A DNA stretch of 64,000 bases from Actinoplanes lobatus (GTDB lineage Bacteria; Actinomycetota; Actinomycetes; Mycobacteriales; Micromonosporaceae). The notes beneath the pieces are model-generated. The model searched no databases. It was not told the origin of the DNA and worked only from the letters and a program-made list of their open reading frames with translations. Of the stretch, positions 6,947-14,772 are shown one piece after another (within the stretch, counting starts at the first letter, position 1; every line of letters begins with the position of its first letter). A program made the translations under genes and the position numbers. The stretch lies in NCBI RefSeq assembly GCF_014205215.1, contig NZ_JACHNC010000001.1, positions 5,886,501 through 5,950,500 of the forward strand. Reading direction: 5' to 3'.

Positions 6947-8506
6947 ATGACCAAAGCTCAACCCCAGACCGGGCATCCCCGCCGATGGGCGATCCTCGGT
7001 GTGCTGGTCATCAGCCTGCTGGTGGTCGTGCTCGACAACACGGTGCTCAACGTCGCGATGCGCACCATCGCCGACCCGGACAAGGGCCTCGGCGCCACAC
7101 AGAGCGAACTCGAATGGGCGATCAACTCGTACACCCTGGTGTTCGCCGGACTCCTCTTCACCGCCGGCATCCTGGCCGACCGGCTCGGCCGCCGGCTCAG
7201 CCTGGTCGCCGGCCTGGTGATCTTCGGTGTCGCGTCGCTCATCTCGGCGTACGCGAGCTCGCCCGACCAGCTGATCGCGGCCCGCGCCGTGATGGGCCTC
7301 GGCGCCGCGGCCGTCATGCCGGCCACCCTGTCGATCATCGCCAACGTCTTCGACCCGCTGGAGCGCCCGCGCGCCATCGGCGTCTGGGCCGGAGCCGTCG
7401 GCCTGGCCGTCGCGATCGGCCCGGTCCTCGGCGGCCTGCTGCTCGAACACTTCTGGTGGGGTTCGGTCTTCCTGATCAACGTGCCCATCGTGGTGATCGG
7501 CCTGGTCCTGGTGGCCGTGCTCGTGCCGGAGTCGCGTGACCCGAAGCCGGGCCGCATCGACGTGCTCGGCGTGATCCTGTCGATCGTCGGCCTCACCCTC
7601 ATCACCTACGGCGTGATCAAGGGCGGCGAGGACGGCTTCGGCGAGACGGCGGCCTGGTCCACCCTCACCGCCGGCCTGCTCGTCCTGGCCGGATTCGTGC
7701 TCTACGAGCGCCGGATCACCTTCCCGTCGCTGGACGTGCGCCTCTTCACCAACCGGCAGTTCTCCGCGTCGACCGGCATCATCGGGCTGGTCTTCTTCGC
7801 GGCGATGGGGTCGATGTTCTTCGGCGCCTTCTACCTCCAGATGGTCCGCGGGTACGGTCCGCTCGCGTCGGGCGCGCTGTTCGTGCCGTTCGCGCTCGGT
7901 CAGATGATCTTCGCGCCGGCCAGTTCCTCGCTGGTCAAGCGGTTCGGCCCGAAGGCGGTCAGCACCGTCGGCCTGCTGCTGGTCTCGGCCGCTCTCAGCC
8001 TGTGGCTGTTCATCGGCGTGGACACCCCGATCGCGCTGGTCGCGCTGGCGTTCTTCGTCCAGGGCGTGGGCATGGCCAACGTCATGCCGCCGGCCACCGA
8101 GGCGATCATGTCGGCGCTGCCCCGGGAGAAGGCCGGCGTCGGCTCGGCGGTCAGCAACACGATCCGCCAGCTCGGCGGCGCGCTCGGCGTGGCGGTCCTC
8201 GGCGCGGTCGTCTCCTCGGTCTACCGCGATCACCTGACCACCCCGGCCGGGCTGCCGGACGCCGCCGCCGACGTGGCCCACGAGTCGATCGCCGGCGCCT
8301 ACGCGGTGGCCGGGCAGGCCGGACCGGCCGCGCCCGCGCTGCTGGCCGGCGCCGACAGCGCCTTCGTCACGGCGATGCACTACGCGGCCGTCGGTTCGAC
8401 CGTCTTCGCCCTGCTCGGCGTCCTGGTGGCGGTGCTCTGGCTGCCCGGCCGGCGCCCCGCGGCCGCCCCCGCGGAAGCACATGACCTGCAACTAGCCGAC
8501 GCGTAA
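6947..8506 (+). CDS. MFS drug/H+ antiporter, EmrB/QacA (DHA2, 14-TM) type
   Basis: 519 aa with about 14 hydrophobic segments. The first helix carries LVVVLDNTVLNVAM, the DHA2 signature at the end of TM1, and the loop 2-3 motif is ADRLGRRLSL; GXXXXGPVLGG (AVAIGPVLGGLL) is the antiporter motif C. It should export a hydrophobic or cationic compound in exchange for protons. ATG 6947 follows a GGGGG stretch. It forms a unit with the TetR gene 14 bases downstream, and a perfect palindrome covers its promoter, so induction by its own substrate through TetR is likely. The compound is not identifiable. Confidence 0.92.
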   Translation: MTKAQPQTGHPRRWAILGVLVISLLVVVLDNTVLNVAMRTIADPDKGLGATQSELEWAINSYTLVFAGLLFTAGILADRLGRRLSLVAGLVIFGVASLISAYASSPDQLIAARAVMGLGAAAVMPATLSIIANVFDPLERPRAIGVWAGAVGLAVAIGPVLGGLLLEHFWWGSVFLINVPIVVIGLVLVAVLVPESRDPKPGRIDVLGVILSIVGLTLITYGVIKGGEDGFGETAAWSTLTAGLLVLAGFVLYERRITFPSLDVRLFTNRQFSASTGIIGLVFFAAMGSMFFGAFYLQMVRGYGPLASGALFVPFALGQMIFAPASSSLVKRFGPKAVSTVGLLLVSAALSLWLFIGVDTPIALVALAFFVQGVGMANVMPPATEAIMSALPREKAGVGSAVSNTIRQLGGALGVAVLGAVVSSVYRDHLTTPAGLPDAAADVAHESIAGAYAVAGQAGPAAPALLAGADSAFVTAMHYAAVGSTVFALLGVLVAVLWLPGRRPAAAPAEAHDLQLADA

Positions 8507-8520
8507 ACCGGTCGGCAACA

Positions 8521-9135
8521 ATGAACGCCATGAACACCAGCACCGCGGCCGGCCAGGAGCGCAAGGCTCCTGGCCGGCCCCGCAGCGCCCAGGCCGACGA
8601 GACCATCCTCGACGCGGTGCTGGCGCTGCTCGGCGAGGGCCAGAGCGCCGCGGCCGTCTCCATCGAGGCGGTCGCCGCTCGGGCCGGCGTCGGCAAGGCC
8701 ACCATCTACCGGCGCTGGCCCAACAAGGAGGCGCTGCTCATCGACGCGGTCCGGGCCATGAAGGGCCCGCTGCCCGAACTGGCCGGCCACTCGGTCCGGG
8801 AGGACCTGATCGCGCTGGTCCAGGCGAACCGCACAGCGCGCGCCCAGCGGCACAGCAAGGTGACCGCCTGCCTGATGCCGGAGCTGCTCCGCGACGACGA
8901 GCTGAGCCGGATGTACCGGGACTTCATCGAGCCCCGCCGCGAGGTGACCCGCCAGGTGCTGCGGCGCGGCATCGAGACCGGCGAGCTACGGCCCGACCTC
9001 GACGTCGAGTTGACTCAGATCATGCTGTCGGCGCCCGGCATGATGCAGTCGATCTTCCACTTCAACCTCGCGATCCCGGAGGACAGGTTCGCCGAGACCC
9101 TCGTCGACGCCGTTCTCCGCGGCGCCGCCGCTTGA
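8521..9135 (+). CDS. TetR-family repressor of the adjacent MFS exporter
   Basis: 204 aa. Residues about 20-65 form the TetR helix-turn-helix with VSIEAVAARAGVGKATIYRRW and PNKEALL. The C-terminal ligand-binding region (VREDLIALVQANRTA ... IEPRREVTRQVLRRG) matches the TetR_C group that often neighbours multidrug exporters. An alternative ATG at 8530 is equally possible, as no strong ribosome site is seen; translation may be partly coupled to the exporter. It probably binds the palindrome at 6903-6923. Confidence 0.9.
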   Translation: MNAMNTSTAAGQERKAPGRPRSAQADETILDAVLALLGEGQSAAAVSIEAVAARAGVGKATIYRRWPNKEALLIDAVRAMKGPLPELAGHSVREDLIALVQANRTARAQRHSKVTACLMPELLRDDELSRMYRDFIEPRREVTRQVLRRGIETGELRPDLDVELTQIMLSAPGMMQSIFHFNLAIPEDRFAETLVDAVLRGAAA

Positions 9136-9149
9136 ACGGTTGTGGCGCG

Positions 9150-9170
9150 GCCACCGTAGAGAACGGTGGC
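9150..9170 (+). terminator. Intrinsic terminator after the MFS-TetR unit
   Basis: Stem GCCACCGT / ACGGTGGC with an AGAGA loop, followed by GGGCTTTCGT; located 15 bases after the TetR stop. Confidence 0.75.
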
Positions 9171-9247
9171 GGGCTTTCGTGCAACCGGTGCGGGTCGCGA
9201 ATCGTCCTCATTGAGGAGGCTCGGTCGGCTTAGGGAGGGTTGCGGCG

Positions 9248-10285
9248 GTGGCGTACTCTCCACACCCGTTGAAAGCGATAGCGAAGTTCCTCACTGGGCT
9301 GGCCGTGCTCTCGATGGTGCTGGGGGTGTTCGGTGGGCCCGCCCATGCCATCGCCAACGGGGACAGCGTGCCCGACGGCCGGTACCCGTTCGCCGTCAAG
9401 ATCAGTGCGCTGGGGATCCCCACGGCCGACGGCGGCACCCGGGACAGCTCCTGCTCCGGCGGGCTGGTCTCGCCCCGCTGGGTGATCACGGCGGCGCACT
9501 GTTTCCGGGACGAGAACGGGCGGCGGGTGTCGCGGACCGTGGCGGAGAAGACCATCGCCACCGTGGGACGGGCCGATCTGACCGGAAAGGCCGGGTTCAC
9601 CGCCAACGTCGTCCAGGTCGAGCAGCACGGGAAGTCGGACGTCGCGCTGATCCGTCTGGACCGGGCCATCACCGGCATCACCCCGCTGCGGCTCAGTAAG
9701 CGCAAACCGGCCTCCGGGCAGGAGGCGCGGCTCGTCGGGTACGGGTTCACCAGCCCGAACGCGTCGAACACCCCCAACCGGATGCGGACCGGCCGGTTCG
9801 AGGTCACCTCGGTGGCGGCCACCGAGATGGGGTTGTCCGGGATCGCGCCAAGGTCGAACACCAGCCCCTGCGAGCGGGACTCCGGTGGGCCGTACTTCAC
9901 CGAGGAGCAGGCCGGCGCCGTACTGATCGCGGTGGTCAGCCGCGGGCCCGACTGCCCGCACACCGGACCGGACACCGCCACGCGGGTCGACGCCCTGCGC
10001 CCGTGGATCATGTCGGTGATCGGGGACGATCTGGCGGCGACCACGCCCTCGCCGAGCCCGTCACGACAGGCCAGGACCAAACCTTCAGGCACTTCCGGTA
10101 CGAAGGGGGCGGCCGCAGCCGCACCACCCACGACTCCCGCGGCCACCGGCTGGGGGATCTCGCCGGTCATGCTGGTGGCGTTCCCGGCCGTGGCGGTGGG
10201 ATTCGTCGTGCTCCTCGTGACGCGGCGCCGGGCCCAGCAGGCGCGGCGGTACCGGGGTAGTCGCCGAACGCGACGGACTTACTAG
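9248..10285 (+). CDS. Secreted, membrane-anchored trypsin-like serine protease (S1 family)
   Basis: 345 aa starting at GTG 9248. A signal peptide (hydrophobic to PAHAIA, about residue 35) precedes a chymotrypsin fold with all three catalytic residues: His84 in WVITAAHC, Asp131 in SDVALIRLD and Ser212 in CERDSGGPYF. The usual Gly before the Ser motif is Arg-Asp (RDSGGP instead of GDSGGP). After the protease domain comes a Ser/Pro/Thr-rich linker, then a single hydrophobic helix (VMLVAFPAVAVGFVVLLV) and an Arg-rich tail, a stop-transfer arrangement that would hold the protease at the outer face of the membrane. It may process surface proteins. Confidence 0.88.
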   Translation: MAYSPHPLKAIAKFLTGLAVLSMVLGVFGGPAHAIANGDSVPDGRYPFAVKISALGIPTADGGTRDSSCSGGLVSPRWVITAAHCFRDENGRRVSRTVAEKTIATVGRADLTGKAGFTANVVQVEQHGKSDVALIRLDRAITGITPLRLSKRKPASGQEARLVGYGFTSPNASNTPNRMRTGRFEVTSVAATEMGLSGIAPRSNTSPCERDSGGPYFTEEQAGAVLIAVVSRGPDCPHTGPDTATRVDALRPWIMSVIGDDLAATTPSPSPSRQARTKPSGTSGTKGAAAAAPPTTPAATGWGISPVMLVAFPAVAVGFVVLLVTRRRAQQARRYRGSRRTRRTY

Positions 10286-10363
10286 GACGGCATAACGCCT
10301 CCCGCCTCCCGCCAACCGTGTGATCATGCGCGAGTTGGCTGAAATCGGGAGGTATCGCGTCAA

Positions 10364-11437
10364 ATGGCCAGGTCCGAAGGTCGCCGGGCTCCGTTGTGGG
10401 CCAGGATCAGTATCGCCGTGGGAGCCCTTCTGCTGATCCCGGCCGGGGCGGCGGTCGCGGCGGGCGGGCCGCGCAAGGAGGGCATTCCGGGCGCCGGCTC
10501 GCCTGCTGCCGTACGGCCGGCCGATGTCCGCCGGCCCCTCAACTTCCTGCTCGTCGGCATCGACCCGCGTGGCTCGCACGTCAAGCCGCTGTCCGACACG
10601 ATCGTCGTGGCACACGTGCCGTCGGGGTGGAAGGACGTCTACCTCTTCTCGGTGCCGCGGGACCTGGTGGTGCGGATCCCGGCGTTCAAGGCGTCCGGCA
10701 CCGCCGCCGTGCGGACGAAGATCAACGCCGCCATGGCGCTGGGCAGCCAGATGCCGAACGGGACGTTCAGCCCCCGGCAGGGCGTCTACCTGCTGGCCCG
10801 GGCGGTCGGCAACCTCACCGGGATCCGCTCGTTCGACGCCGCCGCGATCGTGAACTTCGGCGGCTTCAAGAAGGTGGTCGACACGATGGGCGGCGTGCGG
10901 GTGCCCGTCGACCAGGTGGTCAAGTCGGAGCATCTCAAGCCGAACGGCAGCCCGCGGGACCGGACCGCCGTGTGCACGACCACGTGCCTGCGCCCGTACG
11001 TCGGCTCGCAGAAGACCTATCCGCTCAGCGCCACCCCGGTGCGGTTCCGGGGCTGGGAGGCTCTCGACTACGTGCGCCAGCGGTACGGCCTGCCACGCAG
11101 CGACTACGACCGGACGCGGCACCAGCGGCAGTTCCTGAAGGCGATGGCCAAGCGGGTGATGAAACGGGACGTCACCAAGATCGTCCGGTCCGCCGGTGAC
11201 TCGCTGACCGTCGTGGACGGTGGCATCCGGCTCGCCGACTGGCTGACCGTGGCACGCAAGCTGGACGTCCGGAGCATGACCTCGATCGACCTGCCCGGCA
11301 CGGCGCTGTTCGAGGGTGGCGTCTACCGGGGTGAGAAGTTCCTGCCCGGGGTGAAGGGCTTCTTCGCGGCCGTCGCCGAGGACCGGGTGGGGTCGTTCCT
11401 GGTCGACCATCCCAAGGCCGTGCGGATCGACCGGTAA
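10364..11437 (+). CDS. LytR-CpsA-Psr (LCP) family cell-wall glycopolymer transferase
   Basis: 357 aa. An N-terminal transmembrane helix (ARISIAVGALLLIPAGAAVAA) is followed by the LCP domain with its conserved blocks: NFLLVGIDPRG, SDTIVVAHV, FSVPRDLVV, ARAVGNLTGIRSFD, VNFGGFKKVVD and the active-site stretch YVRQRYGLPRSDYDRTRHQRQ. LCP enzymes use lipid-phosphate-linked polymers as donors and attach them to peptidoglycan outside the membrane. A strong GGGAGGT lies 10 bases before ATG 10364. A pair of Cys residues (VCTTTC) in the variable loop may form a disulfide. Monocistronic. Confidence 0.92.
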   Translation: MARSEGRRAPLWARISIAVGALLLIPAGAAVAAGGPRKEGIPGAGSPAAVRPADVRRPLNFLLVGIDPRGSHVKPLSDTIVVAHVPSGWKDVYLFSVPRDLVVRIPAFKASGTAAVRTKINAAMALGSQMPNGTFSPRQGVYLLARAVGNLTGIRSFDAAAIVNFGGFKKVVDTMGGVRVPVDQVVKSEHLKPNGSPRDRTAVCTTTCLRPYVGSQKTYPLSATPVRFRGWEALDYVRQRYGLPRSDYDRTRHQRQFLKAMAKRVMKRDVTKIVRSAGDSLTVVDGGIRLADWLTVARKLDVRSMTSIDLPGTALFEGGVYRGEKFLPGVKGFFAAVAEDRVGSFLVDHPKAVRIDR

Positions 11438-11496
11438 ACGTATTCATCGACGCTGTTCCATGTCGGAGATCCCTGTTGTAACGTCTCGATTCGACG

Positions 11497-11526
11497 GAAC
11501 GTGTTCGCTTCTGGTCGAACGTGTTG
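11497..11526. promoter_or_regulatory. Directly repeated GAACGTGTT boxes upstream of the GH30-GH2 operon
   Basis: GAACGTGTTC at 11497-11506 and GAACGTGTTG at 11517-11526 are spaced by 20 bases, two helical turns, and each has GAAC/GTTC-like symmetry. This suggests cooperative binding of an unidentified regulator 40-70 bases before the GH30 start. Confidence 0.45.
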
Positions 11527-11568
11527 CCGTTGTGATCGTTATGTCGCCACAGCGGATGGGGAACCGTC

Positions 11569-14500
11569 ATGTCCCGAGGACTGCTTGCCTTCCGGTGGCC
11601 GCTCGCTCTCCGGTGGCCGGCCGTCTTTCGGCGGCCGGTCGTTCTTCGGCGGCTGCTCGTCTTTCGGTGGCCGGTCGTTCTTCGGTGGCCGCTCGCTCTC
11701 CGTTGGCTGGTCGTCTTTCGGCGGCTGGTCGCTCTTCGGCGGCTGGTCGCCGGAGTCGTCGTCGCCCTGCTCGCCGTCGTGCTTCTGCCGGCGGCGGCCA
11801 GGGCGGAGACGGTCACCGAGACGAGGACCATCCGCATCGACCCCGGCTACCAGCAGCAGGAGTTCGAGGGCTGGGGCACCAGCCTGGTCTGGTTCGCCAA
11901 CGCCACCGGTGGCTACCCCGAGCCGATCCGCCGGAAACTCGCCGACATGCTGTTCGGGCCGGACGGGCTCGACCTCAACATCGCCCGCTACAACATCGGC
12001 GGCGGCAACGCGCCGGGCGTGCGCACGAACTATATGAAGAACGGCGCCACCATGCCGGGCTTCTGGAAGGCTCCGGCCGGCACCACGGTCGCCGACCGGG
12101 AGTGGTGGAACCCGGAGGATCCGTCGCATTGGGACCTGGACGCCGACGCCAATCAGCGCTGGTGGATCGACCAGATCAAGGACGACGTGACGATCTGGGA
12201 GGCGTTCAGCAACTCGCCGCCGTACTTCCAGACCGTCAGCGGCTACGTCTCCGGCGGTTTCGACTCCAGCGCGGATCAGATCCGGGCGGACCGGGTGGAC
12301 GAGTTCGCCACCTACCTGACCACCGTGGCGGAGCACATCGAGGACGCGCACGGCATCGACTTCGCCACCATCGATCCGCTCAACGAACCCAACACCAACT
12401 ACTGGGGTACGACGCTCGGCGCTGACGGGCAGCCGACCGGTGGACGGCAGGAGGGGGCGCACGCCGGGCCCGCTCTGCAACAGGCGGTGATCCTCGCTCT
12501 GCGGGACAGGGCCGCACGGGCCGGGGTGACGGTGTCCGCCATGGACGAGACCAATCCCGGCATCTTCATGACGAACTGGAACGCGTACGGCGCCGAGGCC
12601 CGGGCCGCGGTTTCGCAGCTCAACGTGCACACGTACGGGACCGGGTCGCGGACCAGCGTGCGTGACGCGGCGAAAGCGGCCGGCAAGAGGCTCTGGATGA
12701 GTGAGGTCGAGGGGAACTGGGGTCCCGGGACGACCGACTACACCGGGATGCTGCCCGGGCTCGGGATCGCGACACGCATGGTCGACGACATCCGTGAGCT
12801 GGAGCCGTCCGCCTGGGTGTTCTGGCAGCCGATCGAGGACGCTGTCCCGCAGCAGGCCGGCAACGGCAACTGGGGAAGCATCCATATCCCGTTCAACTGC
12901 ACGGCTGATGCGACATTGGAGACCTGCCCGATCAAGACGAACTCCAAGTTCGACACGATCCGGAACTTCACTCAGCACATCCGTCCTGGTGATCGCTTCG
13001 TCAAGGTTGACGACACGTCAACTGTCGCCGCGATCAAGCCGTCCGGTGATGACTTGACGGTTGTACACGTCAACTCAAGTGCAGTCGACAGGATCGTCAA
13101 CATTGACCTGTCGGCATTTCGGTCCGTGCGGTCCGGTGCGTCCGTCACGCCGGTCGTCACCAGTGCCGGCGGTGCGTTGATCAAGGGCAGTCCGGTCCGT
13201 GTGCGTGGTGATCGGGCCACGTTGACGGTGCCTGCGCAGTCGGTCACGACGTTCCTGGTCGACGGTGTGCGCGGGGTCGACCGTGACGCCGCATTGATCC
13301 GGTCCGGTCATGTCTACCGGGTGCAGGGTGTCGCGAGTGGGCGGTCGCTCACCCCGAACGCCGGCGGGACGGCGGCGGTGCTTCGCACCAACGCCGCCGG
13401 GGATCCGGGCCAGTTGTGGTCCATCACGAAGCTGACCTCCGGCAACACCAACCGGGAGAGGTACGCCGTGAGCGCGGCGGCCTCGGGAGCAAGGCTCGCC
13501 GTCCGCAACAACATCCTGGTCCTGGAGCCGCCTCCCACCGTCGAGCAGAGGCCCGCCGAAGCCGGGAGCGCCGCCGACGTGGGCGCGAGCGCAGCCGGCG
13601 CGGTGGATGTGAGAGAGAGCGGAGCTACCTCGGTGGCCGTGGGGGACAGCGAAGCTGCTCCGGCGGACGCTGGTGCGGGTGGAGCCGCCGCGGTGGAAGA
13701 GGCGGCGCAGTGGATTCTGTCCGGTACCGGGGACGGGACGTGGACGCTGGTCAACGTCGGGAGTGGGCGCCTTGTCGATGTGACCGGGCAGGCGACCGCG
13801 GACGGGAGCCCGGTGGGCACCTATACGCCCAGTTCGGGAGCCAACCAGCGGTGGGCGATCGTCGATGAGACGGTGCTGCGGACGCGGACGGTGGCGGCGC
13901 ACACCGTACCGCGACTGGCGCCCACGCTGCCGGAGCGCGTCGCGCCGGTCTACCGCGACGGTGCTCGCGGCAGTCTGCCGGTGGTGTGGGACATGCCGGA
14001 CGAGCGGCGCTGGCGGCGGCCCGGCACGGTGACCGTCGCCGGGACCGCGACCGATCCGCTCGGCGGAACCCACCGGGCCACCGCCGTCGTCACCGTCGAC
14101 ACCTTCGTCAGGACGCTGCCGGCGCAGGCCACCACCTACCCGGGCGGGCGCCCGGCGCTGCCGGCGACGGTCACCGGCGTCGGACGGCACGGCGGCCGGG
14201 CCGAACTGCCCGTCACCTGGGAGGTTCCGGTCCTGGACCGGCTCGGCGAGTTCCCGGTGACCGGCACGGCCACGGTCGCCGACGGGACCACCCTGCCGGC
14301 CACCGCGACCGTCACCGTGGTCGAGCCGATCGAGGTCAACGCCGCCCTCGACGACGGGGTGACGGTGTCCGCCACCTACACCGAGAGCGGCTACTCGGCG
14401 GCCGGTCTGCGAAACGGCAACCGTTCCGAGAAAGCGTGGTCGAACTGGCGGTCCGGCACCAAGAACCCGTCCGACACGATCACCGTGACGCTGCCCGCCG

Positions 14501-14772
14501 AACGTGACCTGACCCGCGTCGTCACCTACTTCTACCGGGACGGCGCCAACCTCAGTTTCCCGGCGAGCCTGCGGGTGCAACTGCTCGGCGCGGGCGGCGT
14601 CTGGACCGACGCGAGCGCCGACATCCCGGTGCCGACCGAGGGCAGCCCTGTCGTCGACGTCCCGGTCGCCTCTGCCGGTCCGGTCGTCGCGGCCCGGATC
14701 GTGATGACCGCTCGCCCTTCCGGGTACATCACTGTCAGTGAGGTGGAAGTGAACGCGAAGGCCGTACCGTGA
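11569..14772 (+). CDS. Secreted GH30-family glycoside hydrolase with lectin, Ig-like and F5/8-like domains
   Basis: 1067 aa. An Arg-rich N-region of nine hexapeptides (residues 8-61) precedes a signal helix VAGVVVALLAVVLLP and cleavage near ARA-E80. Residues about 85-560 are a GH30 (clan A) catalytic domain plus beta-sandwich, with acid/base Glu273 in DPLNEPNTNYWG and nucleophile Glu379 in LWMSEVEGNW; similarity is closest to endo-beta-1,6-galactanases. Then come a ricin-like beta-trefoil (about 575-765, ending GANQRWAIVDE), two bacterial Ig-like (Big_4-type) repeats (about 770-920) and a C-terminal discoidin-like carbohydrate-binding domain. Its stop overlaps the GTG of the GH2 gene. Likely acts on arabinogalactan side chains. 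Confidence 0.85.
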   Translation: MSRGLLAFRWPLALRWPAVFRRPVVLRRLLVFRWPVVLRWPLALRWLVVFRRLVALRRLVAGVVVALLAVVLLPAAARAETVTETRTIRIDPGYQQQEFEGWGTSLVWFANATGGYPEPIRRKLADMLFGPDGLDLNIARYNIGGGNAPGVRTNYMKNGATMPGFWKAPAGTTVADREWWNPEDPSHWDLDADANQRWWIDQIKDDVTIWEAFSNSPPYFQTVSGYVSGGFDSSADQIRADRVDEFATYLTTVAEHIEDAHGIDFATIDPLNEPNTNYWGTTLGADGQPTGGRQEGAHAGPALQQAVILALRDRAARAGVTVSAMDETNPGIFMTNWNAYGAEARAAVSQLNVHTYGTGSRTSVRDAAKAAGKRLWMSEVEGNWGPGTTDYTGMLPGLGIATRMVDDIRELEPSAWVFWQPIEDAVPQQAGNGNWGSIHIPFNCTADATLETCPIKTNSKFDTIRNFTQHIRPGDRFVKVDDTSTVAAIKPSGDDLTVVHVNSSAVDRIVNIDLSAFRSVRSGASVTPVVTSAGGALIKGSPVRVRGDRATLTVPAQSVTTFLVDGVRGVDRDAALIRSGHVYRVQGVASGRSLTPNAGGTAAVLRTNAAGDPGQLWSITKLTSGNTNRERYAVSAAASGARLAVRNNILVLEPPPTVEQRPAEAGSAADVGASAAGAVDVRESGATSVAVGDSEAAPADAGAGGAAAVEEAAQWILSGTGDGTWTLVNVGSGRLVDVTGQATADGSPVGTYTPSSGANQRWAIVDETVLRTRTVAAHTVPRLAPTLPERVAPVYRDGARGSLPVVWDMPDERRWRRPGTVTVAGTATDPLGGTHRATAVVTVDTFVRTLPAQATTYPGGRPALPATVTGVGRHGGRAELPVTWEVPVLDRLGEFPVTGTATVADGTTLPATATVTVVEPIEVNAALDDGVTVSATYTESGYSAAGLRNGNRSEKAWSNWRSGTKNPSDTITVTLPAERDLTRVVTYFYRDGANLSFPASLRVQLLGAGGVWTDASADIPVPTEGSPVVDVPVASAGPVVAARIVMTARPSGYITVSEVEVNAKAVP
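11590..11751 (+). repeat. 18-bp tandem repeat (9 units) encoding an Arg/Trp/Pro hexapeptide N-region
   Basis: Units such as TTCGGCGGCCGGTCGTTC encode FRRPVV, LRWPLA, FRRLVA and similar. The array starts seven codons after the ATG and ends just before the hydrophobic core of the signal peptide. Confidence 0.9.

Noticed and set aside
6749..8491. 580-codon minus-strand frame opposite the MFS exporter
   Set aside because: Composition (Arg/Gly/Asp/Gln rich) is that of the antisense of a membrane protein, and the operator and promoter would be inside it.
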